Origin: Formosa agariphila KMM 3901
GTDB lineage: Bacteria; Bacteroidota; Bacteroidia; Flavobacteriales; Flavobacteriaceae
Direction of reading: 5' to 3'
DNA length: 64,000 nucleotides
Assembly (NCBI RefSeq): GCF_000723205.1
Contig: NZ_HG315671.1
Coordinates: forward strand, 3,360,001 to 3,424,000
A program made the position numbers and the translations under genes. The notes beneath the pieces were generated by a model, which worked only from the letters and a program-made list of their open reading frames with translations, had not been told where the DNA came from and searched no databases. Shown here piece after piece: positions 18,423-28,290 of the stretch (position 1 is the first letter of the stretch; each line of letters begins with the position of its first letter).

Positions 18423-19007
18423 ATGAAAAATCTCATTGCACTTTTATTTAGCTTGTTTTTAATAAACAACTTCTATGCACAAATTATCGAATCACCCGAA
18501 GCTTTCGAATCTAAAACGTCTGTTGCGGTAAATCAAAGTAAAGATTTAGCAGCTATCACAAATTTAAACACCTCTAAAAGATCGGTTACAACTACTGGTG
18601 TTAATGCTACATACATTAATAGCGCTGTCTTTACTGATAATGCAACTTATGTAAAGGTTTTACAACAACGTGCCGCAAAATATGATGTAAAGAACTCTGA
18701 AAATTATAACGAAAAATCTAAATCTAGTTACAATGTTGTTTTCAATACCAAACGTGGAAATATGTCTGTAAACTACGACGATTCTGGAGAAATTAAGTCT
18801 TCTCAAGAGCAATATAAAAATGTTGCTTTACCAAAAGCGGTAATAGTAAATATTATGAAAGCATATCCAGACTGGAGATTTAACACCAACATCTGTAGTG
18901 TAGTTTATCAGAAAAATAAAGGACACGTAACCACATACAAAGTAAAAATATCTAATGGTAAACAATCTAAAACCGTTAAGTCTGATGATAAAGGAAACAT
19001 TATCTAA
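18423..19007 (+). CDS. Secreted PepSY-like protein
   Basis: A 194-aa protein with signal peptide MKNLIALLFSLFLINNFYAQ. The mature half from about 95 onward shows strand-turn-strand units: SSYNVVFNTKRGNMSVNYDDSGEIK, then a helix LPKAVIVNIMKAYPDW, then VYQKNKGHVTTYKVKISNGKQ ending in DDKGNII. This resembles the PepSY-like (DUF2874-type) beta-alpha-beta unit of Bacteroidota secreted proteins. The resemblance is moderate and the role unknown. The next gene downstream is also a secreted protein, and the two share one terminator. Confidence 0.6.
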   Translation: MKNLIALLFSLFLINNFYAQIIESPEAFESKTSVAVNQSKDLAAITNLNTSKRSVTTTGVNATYINSAVFTDNATYVKVLQQRAAKYDVKNSENYNEKSKSSYNVVFNTKRGNMSVNYDDSGEIKSSQEQYKNVALPKAVIVNIMKAYPDWRFNTNICSVVYQKNKGHVTTYKVKISNGKQSKTVKSDDKGNII

Positions 19008-19071
19008 ACCTAATTTATAATTCTCCCATTATATATTAATTAGATTTTAAATCAACCTAAAAACAGTAATT

Positions 19072-19560
19072 ATGAAATGGATAGTAATAAGTGCGCTACT
19101 CTTACTTTTTAGCACTCATACTTTAAGCGCACAAATGAGTTCTAAAAAGGTAGGAATAGAATTTGCCAGTACTCAAAGCCTCAATTTAAAAGCTGTTTAT
19201 AGTGTGAATGAGAATAAGCAACCTGAAGTAAATTATATCATCACAAAATCTAAATTTGAAATTCCAATTAATTATGAATCGCCTCAAATTCCATCATCAA
19301 ACCCTTCATTAAAACATAAATTAAACAGTGATTCAGAACATTTAAATTTTCATAATCAAACAGTGTCTAATTTACAATCGTTTAACATTTTTACAATTAT
19401 AGATTTAAATAATATAAGCATTGAAAATCACCTAGACGATATTAATTATTTAAGTCCCGATTTAAAAAAATTCCTTCCTGAAGGATTTAATCCCTATAGC
19501 GGCATGTTTCAAGACGACTTTAATTTGAATTCATTATGGAACCCGATTACGGCAAGATAA
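19072..19560 (+). CDS. Secreted protein of unknown function
   Basis: A 162-aa protein with signal peptide MKWIVISALLLLFSTHTLSA. The mature part is Asn- and Ser-rich (SQIPSSNPSLKHKLNSDSEHLNF-like composition) and lacks any motif I recognise. It lies 64 bp after the PepSY-like gene and is probably in the same transcript, ending at the 19566-19619 hairpin. Possibly it is specific to this lineage. Confidence 0.6.
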   Translation: MKWIVISALLLLFSTHTLSAQMSSKKVGIEFASTQSLNLKAVYSVNENKQPEVNYIITKSKFEIPINYESPQIPSSNPSLKHKLNSDSEHLNFHNQTVSNLQSFNIFTIIDLNNISIENHLDDINYLSPDLKKFLPEGFNPYSGMFQDDFNLNSLWNPITAR

Positions 19561-19565
19561 AATAC

Positions 19566-19619
19566 AAATACAACAAAACAGGTTTTCTTAAATTAGAGAA
19601 AGCCTGTTTTGTTGTATTT
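19566..19619. terminator. Bidirectional terminator before hemL
   Basis: A 17-bp perfect outer stem (19566-19582 with 19603-19619, core AATACAACAAAACAGG) extends inward with further pairs (one G-T). It is placed between the plus-strand secreted-protein gene and the convergent hemL gene. Confidence 0.9.
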
Positions 19620-19638
19620 AAATTATAGTTTTACCTAT

Positions 19639-20931
19639 TTATTTCTGTAAAGTAGATGCTACTTTATGTACTGCATTTATGGTTTTATCTAAATCTTCGT
19701 AGGTTAAAGCATCGGTAATGAACCACGTTTCGAAAGCACTTGGTGCTATATATACGCCCTGGTTTAACATACCATGAAAAAATGTTTTAAAATTTTCGTT
19801 ATTCCCTTTTGCAGAAGTTTCAAAATCGACTACCGGCGTTCCCGAGAAATGCACTGAAATCATAGATCCCACACGGTTTATGGTGTGTACGATTTTATGA
19901 TCGTTTAATACTTTTGTAATCCCTTTATGTAAATATTCGGTCTTTTCAGCCAAACGGTTAAAAATTTCCGCATCGCTTTCTAAGGCTTTTAACATGGCCA
20001 AACCTGCTGCCATAGCTAACGGGTTCCCACTTAAAGTTCCAGCTTGATACACAGGACCAAGCGGAGCTAAATAATTCATAATCTCCTCGCTTGCAGCAAA
20101 AGCTCCTACTGGCAATCCGCCACCAATTACTTTTCCAAAACACACAATATCGGCTTTCACATTAAATAGTTCTTGTGCGCCTCCACGTGCCAATCTAAAG
20201 CCCGTCATAACCTCATCGAAAACAAGCAGTATATTGTGCTCATCGCATAGCGCTCTTAATTTTTGTAGAAAATTAGCTTGTGGTGGTACACATCCCATAT
20301 TTCCTGCAACGGGTTCTAAAATAATACAAGCAATATCGTTAGGATTTGCTTCAATTATGGATTTTACATGGTCTATATCATTATATTTTGCAAGTAAAGT
20401 ATCTTGAGCCGTACCGTTTGTTACCCCTGGACTATTCGGACTTCCAAACGTTACAGCACCACTACCCGCTTGAATTAAAAACGAATCGCTATGCCCATGA
20501 TAACACCCGGCAAATTTTATTATTTTTTCTTTCCCTGTATACCCTCGAGCCAAACGCACGGCACTCATACAAGCTTCTGTTCCAGAATTCACAAAACGTA
20601 TTTTATCAATATTCGGAACCATAGAAACAGCCAAAGCAGCAATCTCAGTTTCAATTTCTGTAGGCGCCCCAAACGAAGTTCCTAATTTTGCTTTTTCAAT
20701 AATGGCATCGACCACAGGCTGATACGCATGACCCAAAATCATAGGTCCCCAAGAATTTATATAATCTATAAACGTATTATCATCTTCATCAATTAAATAC
20801 GCACCTTTGGCTTCTTTTATAAAAATAGGAGTTCCTCCTACAGCTTTAAAAGCACGAACAGGAGAGTTTACACCTCCAGGAATAACTTGTTCTGCATTAG
20901 CAAATAATGCACTACTTCTAGTATATTTCAT
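19639..20931 (-). CDS. hemL: Glutamate-1-semialdehyde 2,1-aminomutase
   Basis: A 430-aa PLP enzyme that converts glutamate-1-semialdehyde to 5-aminolevulinate in the C5 route to heme. Visible landmarks: [18 protein letters not shown] near the start, [17 protein letters not shown] (about 117-133), [35 protein letters not shown] (about 236-253), and [15 protein letters not shown], whose Lys is the PLP-binding residue. Length is standard. It is last in a probable three-gene operon with the ACC-deaminase-like and glucosaminidase genes (gaps of 4 and 16 bp), a grouping without obvious pathway logic. Confidence 0.97.
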   Translation of the reverse strand: MKYTRSSALFANAEQVIPGGVNSPVRAFKAVGGTPIFIKEAKGAYLIDEDDNTFIDYINSWGPMILGHAYQPVVDAIIEKAKLGTSFGAPTEIETEIAALAVSMVPNIDKIRFVNSGTEACMSAVRLARGYTGKEKIIKFAGCYHGHSDSFLIQAGSGAVTFGSPNSPGVTNGTAQDTLLAKYNDIDHVKSIIEANPNDIACIILEPVAGNMGCVPPQANFLQKLRALCDEHNILLVFDEVMTGFRLARGGAQELFNVKADIVCFGKVIGGGLPVGAFAASEEIMNYLAPLGPVYQAGTLSGNPLAMAAGLAMLKALESDAEIFNRLAEKTEYLHKGITKVLNDHKIVHTINRVGSMISVHFSGTPVVDFETSAKGNNENFKTFFHGMLNQGVYIAPSAFETWFITDALTYEDLDKTINAVHKVASTLQK

Positions 20932-20947
20932 TCTATAAATTTTGTGT

Positions 20948-21763
20948 TTAGGATTTTACAATCAACGCTTGCCCAATAGAAATTGTAGTATCACGTAATC
21001 CGTTTAGTTTTTGTAGTTCTTTTACCGAAATATTATAACGCCTAGAAATGGAATACAAAGTATCCCCTTTTACAACATAGTGTACATCTTCTGGATTTGA
21101 AAGACTAGATTTAGCACGTTTTGGTGCTTTTCCAGTAACAACATCATCATAAGTATATAACTGATAGCGTTCTATTAAGGAAATTAATTTTTCAGGATAT
21201 TTTCTGTCGGTGGCATAACCTGCGGCACGTAAACCTTTAGCCCAGCCTTTATAATCGTCTATATCTAATTCGAATAAACCTGAATAGCGCTTTCTTTCTG
21301 TTAGAAACAAGGAGTGGTCTCGATACGAATATTTAGCATCTTTGTATTTTCTGAAGCATTCTTGGTCTTCATCATCGTCATGACGTATACTAGCTCCTGT
21401 CCATTCGTGACATTTAATTCCGAAATGATTATTGGCTTCTACAGCTAAGCGACCACGCCCAGAACCCGATTCTAAAATTCCTTGGGCTAGAGTAATACTT
21501 GCCGGGATATTATAAAATTTCATTTCTTCCATGGCAATATCACTGTATAATTTAATATATTCATCGGTACTACTTACAGCCTTTGGAACAACAATTTCCT
21601 GGGTTTCTGCAGGAGTGTCTGTGTTTTCTATTTTTCGTGAATCCTCTTTACGTTGTACGTGCTCCGTCCTATGTTTAGACTTAGACGACTTATGCTTACG
21701 CTTACGCGAACCACAACTAAACAGTACACTAACTACCATTACTATAACAACTATTTGCTTCAT
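20948..21763 (-). CDS. Glucosaminidase lipoprotein with LysM domain
   Basis: A 271-aa peptidoglycan hydrolase. Lipobox LFSC with Cys17 follows a short hydrophobic stretch. A very basic linker ([13 protein letters not shown]) comes next. The glucosaminidase (FlgJ/Lyz2-like) domain covers about 65-205 with [20 protein letters not shown] (catalytic Glu in the LESG segment), NNHFGIKCH and YRDHSLFL. The C-terminal LysM (about 226-270) reads [20 protein letters not shown]. It would cleave the glycan backbone from the envelope side. Confidence 0.92.
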   Translation of the reverse strand: MKQIVVIVMVVSVLFSCGSRKRKHKSSKSKHRTEHVQRKEDSRKIENTDTPAETQEIVVPKAVSSTDEYIKLYSDIAMEEMKFYNIPASITLAQGILESGSGRGRLAVEANNHFGIKCHEWTGASIRHDDDEDQECFRKYKDAKYSYRDHSLFLTERKRYSGLFELDIDDYKGWAKGLRAAGYATDRKYPEKLISLIERYQLYTYDDVVTGKAPKRAKSSLSNPEDVHYVVKGDTLYSISRRYNISVKELQKLNGLRDTTISIGQALIVKS

Positions 21764-21767
21764 GTAC

Positions 21768-22685
21768 TTATATAATTATGGGCATTTTCTTTTTTTCTAA
21801 TTGCAAATTCATTCCTGCAACACCTTGTAATCCTCCTGTGTGAATAACTAATATTTTAGAACCGTCTGGAAAATATTGTTTCTCAATTAAATCCATAACA
21901 CCATACACAACCTTTCCTGTATAAACAGGGTCTAGAGGAATAGTGTATTTGGATTTAAATGTATTTATAAACGACACTAAATCTGGGTTTATCTTAGCAT
22001 ACCCTCCAAAATGATAATCGGTTATTAATTCCCAATTTAATTTGGTTACAAACTTACTAATATTGTTTTGTAAAAAATCACCTTTTAGTGCAGGAAATCC
22101 TAAAACGGTTTGGTGTGGCTCACTACTATTTATAAGTCCAGAAATAGTACCTCCTGTTCCCACAGCACAACAAATATAATCGAATTCTGAATCGTCTGAT
22201 GTTAAAATATGCTCGCAGCCTTTTACTGCCAAGGCATTCGTTCCACCTTCAGGAATTAAATAAAAATTACCAAAAGCATGCTGTAAGTGTTCAATAAAAT
22301 CGTTGTCTTCTTTACGTCTATAATCACTTCGTGTTACATATTTAATATCCATACCACAATCGGTTGCAAATTGGAGCGTCGGGTTTAATTGCGTTTCTAG
22401 CGCTAATTCTTCACCTCTAACAATGCCAATGGTTTTAAATCCTGAAACTTTCCCTGCATAGGCAACTGCCGCTATATGATTAGAATATGCACCACCAAAT
22501 GTTAACAAGGTATCGTGAGCTAAATCTTGAGCTTCTAATACATTATACTGTAATTTTCGGTATTTATTCCCACTAACAAACGGATGAATTTCATCTTCAC
22601 GCTTAATACTTAACTGTATGCCAGTTTTAGATGCTATAGGAATAGGCACATTAGGAATCTGTTTAGGAAGTGTAGAAAATAGCAT
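21768..22685 (-). CDS. ACC deaminase / D-cysteine desulfhydrase-like PLP enzyme
   Basis: A 305-aa tryptophan-synthase-beta-fold PLP enzyme. SIKREDEIHPFVSGNKYRKLQYN (about 27-49) carries the PLP lysine in GNKYRK. TFGGAYSNHIAAVAYAG (about 63-79) and the Gly-rich CAVGTGGTISGLI (about 173-185) bind the cofactor. Substrate cannot be decided from sequence: family members act on ACC, D-cysteine or related amino acids. It starts a probable operon that continues into the glucosaminidase gene (4-bp gap) and hemL. Confidence 0.85.
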   Translation of the reverse strand: MLFSTLPKQIPNVPIPIASKTGIQLSIKREDEIHPFVSGNKYRKLQYNVLEAQDLAHDTLLTFGGAYSNHIAAVAYAGKVSGFKTIGIVRGEELALETQLNPTLQFATDCGMDIKYVTRSDYRRKEDNDFIEHLQHAFGNFYLIPEGGTNALAVKGCEHILTSDDSEFDYICCAVGTGGTISGLINSSEPHQTVLGFPALKGDFLQNNISKFVTKLNWELITDYHFGGYAKINPDLVSFINTFKSKYTIPLDPVYTGKVVYGVMDLIEKQYFPDGSKILVIHTGGLQGVAGMNLQLEKKKMPIII

Positions 22686-22882
22686 AAAATAACTTGATTT
22701 TTAAAACTTTCTTGACCTACAAAATAAAGGAAATGAATGGTTTACAATGCTTTTTAAGTAAAATCGACAGAAGATTTAGATTATCATGTCTTAAACTTTA
22801 TTTATAGGAGCAAAAAAGATTTTTTTAATGATTAAATAATGCATTAGCAATCAACTCGCTACATTTAAACCGATAAATTGAT

Positions 22883-22890
22883 TATTTTTG
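22883..22890 (+). promoter_or_regulatory. -7 box before the T9SS cargo gene
   Basis: TATTTTTG matches TAnnTTTG and lies 28 bp before the ATG at 22919. A TTG at the -33 position is not obvious. Confidence 0.45.
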
Positions 22891-22918
22891 CTCGATTTTT
22901 TTTTGAACACAAAAACTT

Positions 22919-25900
22919 ATGATTACAAAAACTACTTATAGCGTTCCTTTTGGAACCACTTCTTTTAATACTACTATTTTTAAACAATTTGCTTTACTTC
23001 TTGTATTTGGATTGTTGAATTTAGTTTCTAATGCGCAAACTGTAATTATTCTAGACCAACCTGGAACAGGGACATTTGTTGTGCCTTGTGGGATCAATAA
23101 AATTGATATCGAAGTCTGGGGCTCGGGAGGGGCAGGAGGAGGAAGTTCTATTTCAGGAGGTGGTGGATATGCTGGTCTTGCTGGATATTATTCAATTGCA
23201 CAAGATATTAATGTTGTTGCGGGTGGTGATTTAGATTATTCAATTGCTAAAGGTGCAACTGGAAACATTTCAGGAAGTAATCATGGTGGCCAATCCTTTA
23301 TTCAATTACAATTTGGTAGTTGGACATGGGTTGGTGCGAATGGTAATAATGGTGGAGACATAGCTAATAACTCTACGGATGTTGCCCAAAATGGAGTAAA
23401 TGCAATCAATGATAAAGATGGCAATATTATTGGAACAGGTGGTCAAGCAAATCACGCCGGAGACGGTTTCCCTGGCGGCCCTGCTGCCGGTGGAGGTGGT
23501 GGTACCATGGTTAATGGTGTTCCTGCTAAAGGTGGAGATGGTGGAGATGGTATGATTCGTATTACCATGTATGGAGATACCGAAAACACACAATATTGTA
23601 AAACTACCTATTCTCAAGTTGTAGAACCAATAACCCAAATCACTTTTGCAGGTATAGACAATACTTCTAGCGCTACGGTTAATGGGAGTCTTGAAAACGA
23701 ATTATTCTGTAATGAAGTCGGAACTGTTGTTCGAGGAAGTGATGATAATGAAATAATAATAAGAGGAAACACAAATGGTAATAAGAAAAACTATTTTGTA
23801 GCCTATATCGATTGGAATCAAGATGGTATTTTTGGAGATGATGAGTATGAAGAACAAAAACTAGGAGAACTTAAAAATTCAACGGGAGCTCCTGATAGTG
23901 AAGCCTTAGTTAAAAATATTAAAGTTCCAAGTGATGCTAAGTTGGGTACAACCACTATGCGAATTATAAAAACCGGGAATAATGATGGTTCTGCCACAGA
24001 TGCTTGTAAAGAGTATAAACGTGGACAAGCAGAAGACTATACGCTTGTAGTAAAAGAATTTGAAGATGAAGATGACGAGGATGATGATAGTTGTACAGAT
24101 ATTGTTTACGATTGCGAACCTACATTCGACGAGGTAGTACCTATTACACAAGTTACATTTGCAGGAATAGATAACAGCTCAGACAGTTCAAGTAACGATG
24201 AATTAGAACGCTTTTGTGATGTAACTGGAACCGTAACTCGAGGAAGTAGCTACAGCATGACCTTAGGCGGTGAGACCAATGGAAAGGATGTATATTTTGT
24301 AGCTTTTATAGATTGGGATCAGGATGGTGAATTTGAAGAAACAAATTATGACGATGATAATGAAAGACAAAAAATTACTAATTTTTCATCCAACGAGTCG
24401 TCTGGAACAGGGACACTTGTAGTTCCGGCAGATGCCCAATTAGGAACCACTACCATTAGAATTATCAAAAGGAATGGTGGCTCTCCTAACAATCCTTGTG
24501 ATAATTACGACGAAGGGCAAGCAGAAGAATACACCCTTATAGTTGAAGATTATGATGGTTCAGATTGCGATCCTTTTACATCAACATGTTACCCAGAATA
24601 CGATAACGTTTCCCCGATTACCCGAGTTAAATTTTCTAATATAGATAATTACTCAAGTAGTTCTAGTAACGAAGCCGTAGAACGTTTTTGTAATGTTACC
24701 GGAAATTTAGTAGCTGGGGACACCTACACCATTTCTTTAGAAGGTGTTTTAGATGGCGATAAAAACTTTTTTGTAGCATATATCGATTTAGATGGCGATG
24801 GCGAATATAATTCCTTACAGAATGATGGTAATAATGGAGGAGAAGAGTTTAAGCTAGTAGAACTTGAAGATGATGATGATACAGTAACAGCGGAAATAGC
24901 TATTCCATTAAATGCAAAACCTGGTCTTACTAGTATTCGTATCGTAAAAACTGGAGAGGACGATGGTTCTTCTACTTGGGCTTGCTTTAATGAAATTCAA
25001 GATGAAGAGGTAACCTATAATAATGGTCAGATTGAAGAATACCCTTTATTTATAGAGCGAGAATGTATAACCTGGGAGCCTGGGACAGGTAATAACAAGT
25101 GGGACAATCAAAACAACTGGAATCCTAAAACTGTTCCAGACCAACATGATTGTGTAATTATACCTAGTCTAGACGAGGACCAATATCCTATACTTGATAA
25201 TAATAATAATAATAATAATAATGATAATAAAGATGCAAAAGCCTACTCTGTTTATATTGAAGCTGGTGCTTCTCTAACATTAGAATCTAACAGTACACTT
25301 ACGGTTGAAGATGATTTAAGTATAAACGGAGAACTATCCGTGTCTGGACAAGGTATTCTTACCGTAAATAATATATTAACGGTAGCCGGTAATTTAAATG
25401 CCTCAGATCAAAGTATCATTACCGTAGACGATTTATTGACATTAAGAGGTAATATCACCTTAAATGATGATGCCAGTTTTATTCAAACTAATGAAACTGA
25501 CAGGAATGTATCTACTGGTACATTTACTGTAAACAGAACTCCCGAAACGGCACGTAGCACAGATTACGTGTATTGGTCTTCTCCTGTAGAAAAATTTAAT
25601 ATAGATGGTATTTCGACTACATCTCATCGTTATGAATGGTTACCAACAGTAGGTAATAAGTATGGAAATTGGTCAAAAGTTTCAAATATTAATATGACAC
25701 CAGGAAAGGGTTATATTATAAGAGGTCATAATTATACAGCATCTTTCCAAGATAGCAAACCTAACAACGGAACTATAAATGCGAGTATTACTAGAGGAAC
25801 TTACGATGGAGATGACTACAACGATAATTCAAGCACCCAAATATCAAAAGAAGATGACAATTGGAATTTAATTGGAAACCCATATCCTTCTGCCATTAGT

Positions 25901-26929
25901 GCAGATGATTTCATAACAAAAAACAGCGGTTCTTTAGATCCTGGTGGATCTGTATCAGGAGGAACTATTGAAGGCGGTGTTCGCATTTGGACTCACGCCA
26001 ATGAACTTAGTTCAGATTACGATGATCCATTTTATGCTAGTGAAGGATCAAGCTATAATACAGATGACTATATAGCGTATACGCTATCCGGGTCTTCTCC
26101 ATCTGGTTTCGACGGTTATATTGCCTCTGGACAAGGTTTCTTTGTATTAATGAAGCCTTCCGCAAACCAGTCAAAAAGTAATGCAACATTTACAAATGAT
26201 ATGCGTAGCTTTTCTTCTGAATATAAAAACGATGCCTTTTACAGATCAAACGATCAAAAAAACCGTGTATGGCTAAATTTAATCGATAGCAAAGAAACTG
26301 CTACAGAAATGCTATTAGGTTATTTTGATGGGGCTGTAAATGCTAAAGATCCTCTTTACGATGCAATTATTATGGACAATAGTGCCATGAGTTTGTATTC
26401 ACTTATTGATGATGAGGCCATGGTTATTCAAGGTCGTAGAAACCCAATACAGCAAGATGATATTATACCACTAGGTTTTATTTCAACTAAAAAAGACCAA
26501 TATAGTATAGGTATTAGTAAAGTAGATGGTGTATTTGAATCTGAAAATCAAAACATATATTTAGAAGACCTTTACACTAATACAACTCACGATTTAAGAA
26601 AGTCTGCTTATAGTTTCACATCGGAAGCAGGAACATTTAACAATCGTTTTGTGTTACGTTATCAAGCAAAAACACTTTCTGTGGATGATGTGATTACAAA
26701 CAATACCTTTAAAATAATAGCTACTCAAGAATTTATAAAGGTTAGTACGGGCACTAGTACTATTAACACTATTGTGGTGTACGATGTGTTAGGTCGAGTA
26801 CTTTATCAAGTAAATACATTAAATGCTTCAGAGGTTAAATTAGATCAGTTTAAACCAACTAATAGTCCGTTAATTGTTAGAGCTACTCTAAGTAATGGTA
26901 AAGAAAAAACTCAGAAAGTTATTTATTAG
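22919..26929 (+). CDS. T9SS-exported cell-surface protein with three GEVED domains
   Basis: A 1336-aa protein. Residues 22-40 form the hydrophobic part of a signal peptide (FALLLVFGLLNLVSNAQ). A Gly-rich domain follows (about 60-215). Three GEVED repeats come next (about 230-380, 395-545, 555-700); each has a YFVAYIDWNQDG-like strand, an LGTTTMRIIKTG-like strand and a closing GQAEDYTL. A polyasparagine run (eight AAT codons) lies near 760. The C-terminal 75 residues (VVYDVLGRVLYQVNT..., ending in K-x-V-I-Y) are a type A T9SS sorting domain. Probably secreted and surface-attached; GEVED domains are linked to adhesion or substrate binding. Monocistronic. Confidence 0.9.
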   Translation: MITKTTYSVPFGTTSFNTTIFKQFALLLVFGLLNLVSNAQTVIILDQPGTGTFVVPCGINKIDIEVWGSGGAGGGSSISGGGGYAGLAGYYSIAQDINVVAGGDLDYSIAKGATGNISGSNHGGQSFIQLQFGSWTWVGANGNNGGDIANNSTDVAQNGVNAINDKDGNIIGTGGQANHAGDGFPGGPAAGGGGGTMVNGVPAKGGDGGDGMIRITMYGDTENTQYCKTTYSQVVEPITQITFAGIDNTSSATVNGSLENELFCNEVGTVVRGSDDNEIIIRGNTNGNKKNYFVAYIDWNQDGIFGDDEYEEQKLGELKNSTGAPDSEALVKNIKVPSDAKLGTTTMRIIKTGNNDGSATDACKEYKRGQAEDYTLVVKEFEDEDDEDDDSCTDIVYDCEPTFDEVVPITQVTFAGIDNSSDSSSNDELERFCDVTGTVTRGSSYSMTLGGETNGKDVYFVAFIDWDQDGEFEETNYDDDNERQKITNFSSNESSGTGTLVVPADAQLGTTTIRIIKRNGGSPNNPCDNYDEGQAEEYTLIVEDYDGSDCDPFTSTCYPEYDNVSPITRVKFSNIDNYSSSSSNEAVERFCNVTGNLVAGDTYTISLEGVLDGDKNFFVAYIDLDGDGEYNSLQNDGNNGGEEFKLVELEDDDDTVTAEIAIPLNAKPGLTSIRIVKTGEDDGSSTWACFNEIQDEEVTYNNGQIEEYPLFIERECITWEPGTGNNKWDNQNNWNPKTVPDQHDCVIIPSLDEDQYPILDNNNNNNNNDNKDAKAYSVYIEAGASLTLESNSTLTVEDDLSINGELSVSGQGILTVNNILTVAGNLNASDQSIITVDDLLTLRGNITLNDDASFIQTNETDRNVSTGTFTVNRTPETARSTDYVYWSSPVEKFNIDGISTTSHRYEWLPTVGNKYGNWSKVSNINMTPGKGYIIRGHNYTASFQDSKPNNGTINASITRGTYDGDDYNDNSSTQISKEDDNWNLIGNPYPSAISADDFITKNSGSLDPGGSVSGGTIEGGVRIWTHANELSSDYDDPFYASEGSSYNTDDYIAYTLSGSSPSGFDGYIASGQGFFVLMKPSANQSKSNATFTNDMRSFSSEYKNDAFYRSNDQKNRVWLNLIDSKETATEMLLGYFDGAVNAKDPLYDAIIMDNSAMSLYSLIDDEAMVIQGRRNPIQQDDIIPLGFISTKKDQYSIGISKVDGVFESENQNIYLEDLYTNTTHDLRKSAYSFTSEAGTFNNRFVLRYQAKTLSVDDVITNNTFKIIATQEFIKVSTGTSTINTIVVYDVLGRVLYQVNTLNASEVKLDQFKPTNSPLIVRATLSNGKEKTQKVIY
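25199..25222 (+). repeat. (AAT)8 microsatellite inside the T9SS gene
   Basis: Eight consecutive AAT codons encode Asn8 in the linker between the GEVED region and the downstream beta-rich region. Being trinucleotide, length changes would keep the frame. Confidence 0.9.
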
Positions 26930-26948
26930 TGAATAGCAAAATCATTAA

Positions 26949-27035
26949 CTATTTAAGATAATTAATAACTAAGAATTTAGACCTTAACTTTAAATAGTTA
27001 AGGTCTTTTTCGTTTACATGGGCTTCAAGTTTGAG
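26949..27035 (-). pseudogene. 3' fragment of a HERIH-type gene (second copy of 28545-28868)
   Basis: The minus strand reads, in frame, EAHVNEKDLNYLKLR and then a stop at 26949-26951. The complete gene at 28545 has EAYTNEKDLNYLKSR at the equivalent place. DNA identity is very high over about 38 bp. No matching sequence upstream continues the gene, so this is a truncated 3' remnant. It overlaps the terminator after the T9SS gene. Confidence 0.65.
26980..27010 (+). terminator. Terminator after the T9SS cargo gene
   Basis: The stem 26980-26989 pairs with 26996-27005 (GACCTTAACT/AGTTAAGGTC) and is followed by five T residues. It lies 50 bp after the stop. The same sequence, slightly changed, lies inside the 3' coding end of the gene at 28545, showing that this terminator comes from a gene fragment. 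Confidence 0.75.
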
Positions 27036-27226
27036 AAACGTAATAATTTAACCCAAATTATCCGTTCGAGCTTTTAAGTCTGATGATCTAACTTTAAAAA
27101 TAATTGGTATTTGGATAGCATCTCGACTGCGCTCGATGTGACATTATAGCTTAGGGAATGTTATTGTAAGATTATATCGAAAAATTTGAATGAAATAAAA
27201 TACATTTACAAGAGCTAATAAGCTAT

Positions 27227-27298
27227 CAGTTAGAGCATTATTAAAAAGCAATTTGAGAAATTGTTTTGAAGCTAGCGAACGGAGTTTGTCGAGAACTC
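27227..27298. repeat. 73-bp repeat, copy A
   Basis: Diverged first copy: a CAGTTAGAGCATTATTAAAA start followed by the conserved AGCAATTTGAGAAATTGTTT, AGCTAGCGAACGGAG and TTTGTCGAGAAC segments. The left boundary is uncertain by a few bases. Confidence 0.8.
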
Positions 27299-27470
27299 AA
27301 GTACACTTTTATTCGCATCCTACTTGTCAGTTCGAGCGCAGTCGAGCCCCCTAAAAACTAAACCTACAAACAACCTTCGTTTAGATTACAAATAATTAGC
27401 ATCTCGAATGGGCTCGCGTGACATAATCACGAAATCTGTTATAAAAGAATAAACACGCTTAAACCCCTTT

Positions 27471-27543
27471 GTCAGTTCGAGCATTAGTGAAAAGCAATTT
27501 GAGAAATTGTTTTGAAGCTAGCGAACGGAGTTTGTCGAGAACC
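27471..27543. repeat. 73-bp repeat, copy B, downstream of the GIY-YIG gene
   Basis: Begins GTCAGTTCGAGCATTAGTGA and ends GTTTGTCGAGAACC. The interior contains the self-complementary AATTTGAGAAATTGTTT segment. It lies 36 bp beyond the stop codon of the minus-strand GIY-YIG gene and is nearly identical to copy C. Confidence 0.85.
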
Positions 27544-27579
27544 GGTTTTAGTCGAGAACCAAAAGCACCAAACATATCA

Positions 27580-27900
27580 TCAACCATTGTTTGGTTTATA
27601 TTTAGAATGTGTCGCATTTCTACATTCGGCCAAAGCTTGAAGGCGATCGAATTCACCAGAAATTAGAGCCTCTTTCTTTGACTTACTCCATTTCTTGATC
27701 TGTTTTTCAAACATAATAGCTTGATTCGGTTCAAAAAATGATTCATAAAAAACTAACAAAACAGGTCTTCTTTTAAATGTGTAAGCATCTTTATATTTTC
27801 CTGAATTATGATTTTGTATGCGCTCTTCTAAATTAGACGTGAAACCAGTATAGTAGGTCCCATCATTACATTTTAATATGTATACATAATACTGTTTCAT
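27580..27900 (-). CDS. GIY-YIG domain nuclease (UPF0213-like)
   Basis: A 106-aa protein that is essentially one GIY-YIG domain. The first strand is YYVYILKCNDGTYYTGFT (residues 3-20), in which YVY and YTG are the family's paired motifs, followed by LEERIQNHNSGKYKDAYT and the conserved Arg and Glu positions (R25-R27 region, E-K in MFEKQIKKWSKSKK). The last 20 residues (ALAECRNATHSKYKPNNG) are a tail not needed for the fold. It lies alone inside a repeat island. A decayed copy of its 3' end lies 630 bp away, suggesting the gene has moved together with the repeat. Confidence 0.88.
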   Translation of the reverse strand: MKQYYVYILKCNDGTYYTGFTSNLEERIQNHNSGKYKDAYTFKRRPVLLVFYESFFEPNQAIMFEKQIKKWSKSKKEALISGEFDRLQALAECRNATHSKYKPNNG

Positions 27901-28108
27901 CTTAAACTAATTTACAAAAAAAATACAAGGTTAAAAGAATAAAGGCGAAAGCTGGCATCTCGACTGCGCTCGATGTGACATAATAGCTAGTGAAAAATTA
28001 TTATAAGATAAACTAGACAGCAATTAAAGGTTGATTAAAACTAAATACATTTACTAGAGATTATGAGTTTGTCAAGAGCTCAAGTATACTTTCAGTCGTA
28101 TCCGACTT

Positions 28109-28181
28109 GTCAGTTCGAGCATTAGTGAAAAGCAATTTGAGAAATTGTTTTGAAGCTAGCGAACGGAGTTTGTCGAGAACC
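28109..28181. repeat. 73-bp repeat, copy C
   Basis: Begins GTCAGTTCGAGCATTAGTGA and ends TTTGTCGAGAACC, nearly identical to copy B. As at copy B, the sequence immediately to the right (TTTAGTCGA.AACCAAAA) continues to match, up to the remnant of the GIY-YIG gene. Confidence 0.85.
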
Positions 28182-28230
28182 CGCTTTAGTCGAAAACCAA
28201 AAAACGAAACCATAACATTAATCTTTGTTA

Positions 28231-28290
28231 TTATATTAAGAAAGCATCACATTTCTACATTCTGTCTTGTCTTAAAAAGAATCGAAAACG
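28231..28290 (-). pseudogene. Decayed 3' end of a second GIY-YIG gene
   Basis: Gap-free alignment with 27597-27655, the 3' end of the intact GIY-YIG gene, shows about two thirds identity over ~57 bp, including an exact CATTTCTACATTC block. In the matching minus-strand frame it reads FDSF-stop-DKTECRN, against FDRLQALAECRN in the intact gene. The stop codon inside and the absence of an upstream part show a remnant. It lies at the same offset from repeat copy C as the intact gene does from copy B. Confidence 0.65.

Noticed and set aside
23306-23638. 110-codon minus-strand frame inside the T9SS gene
   Set aside because: Shadow of a Gly-rich repetitive coding region; composition (Thr/Ile/Ser-rich) follows from the opposite strand.
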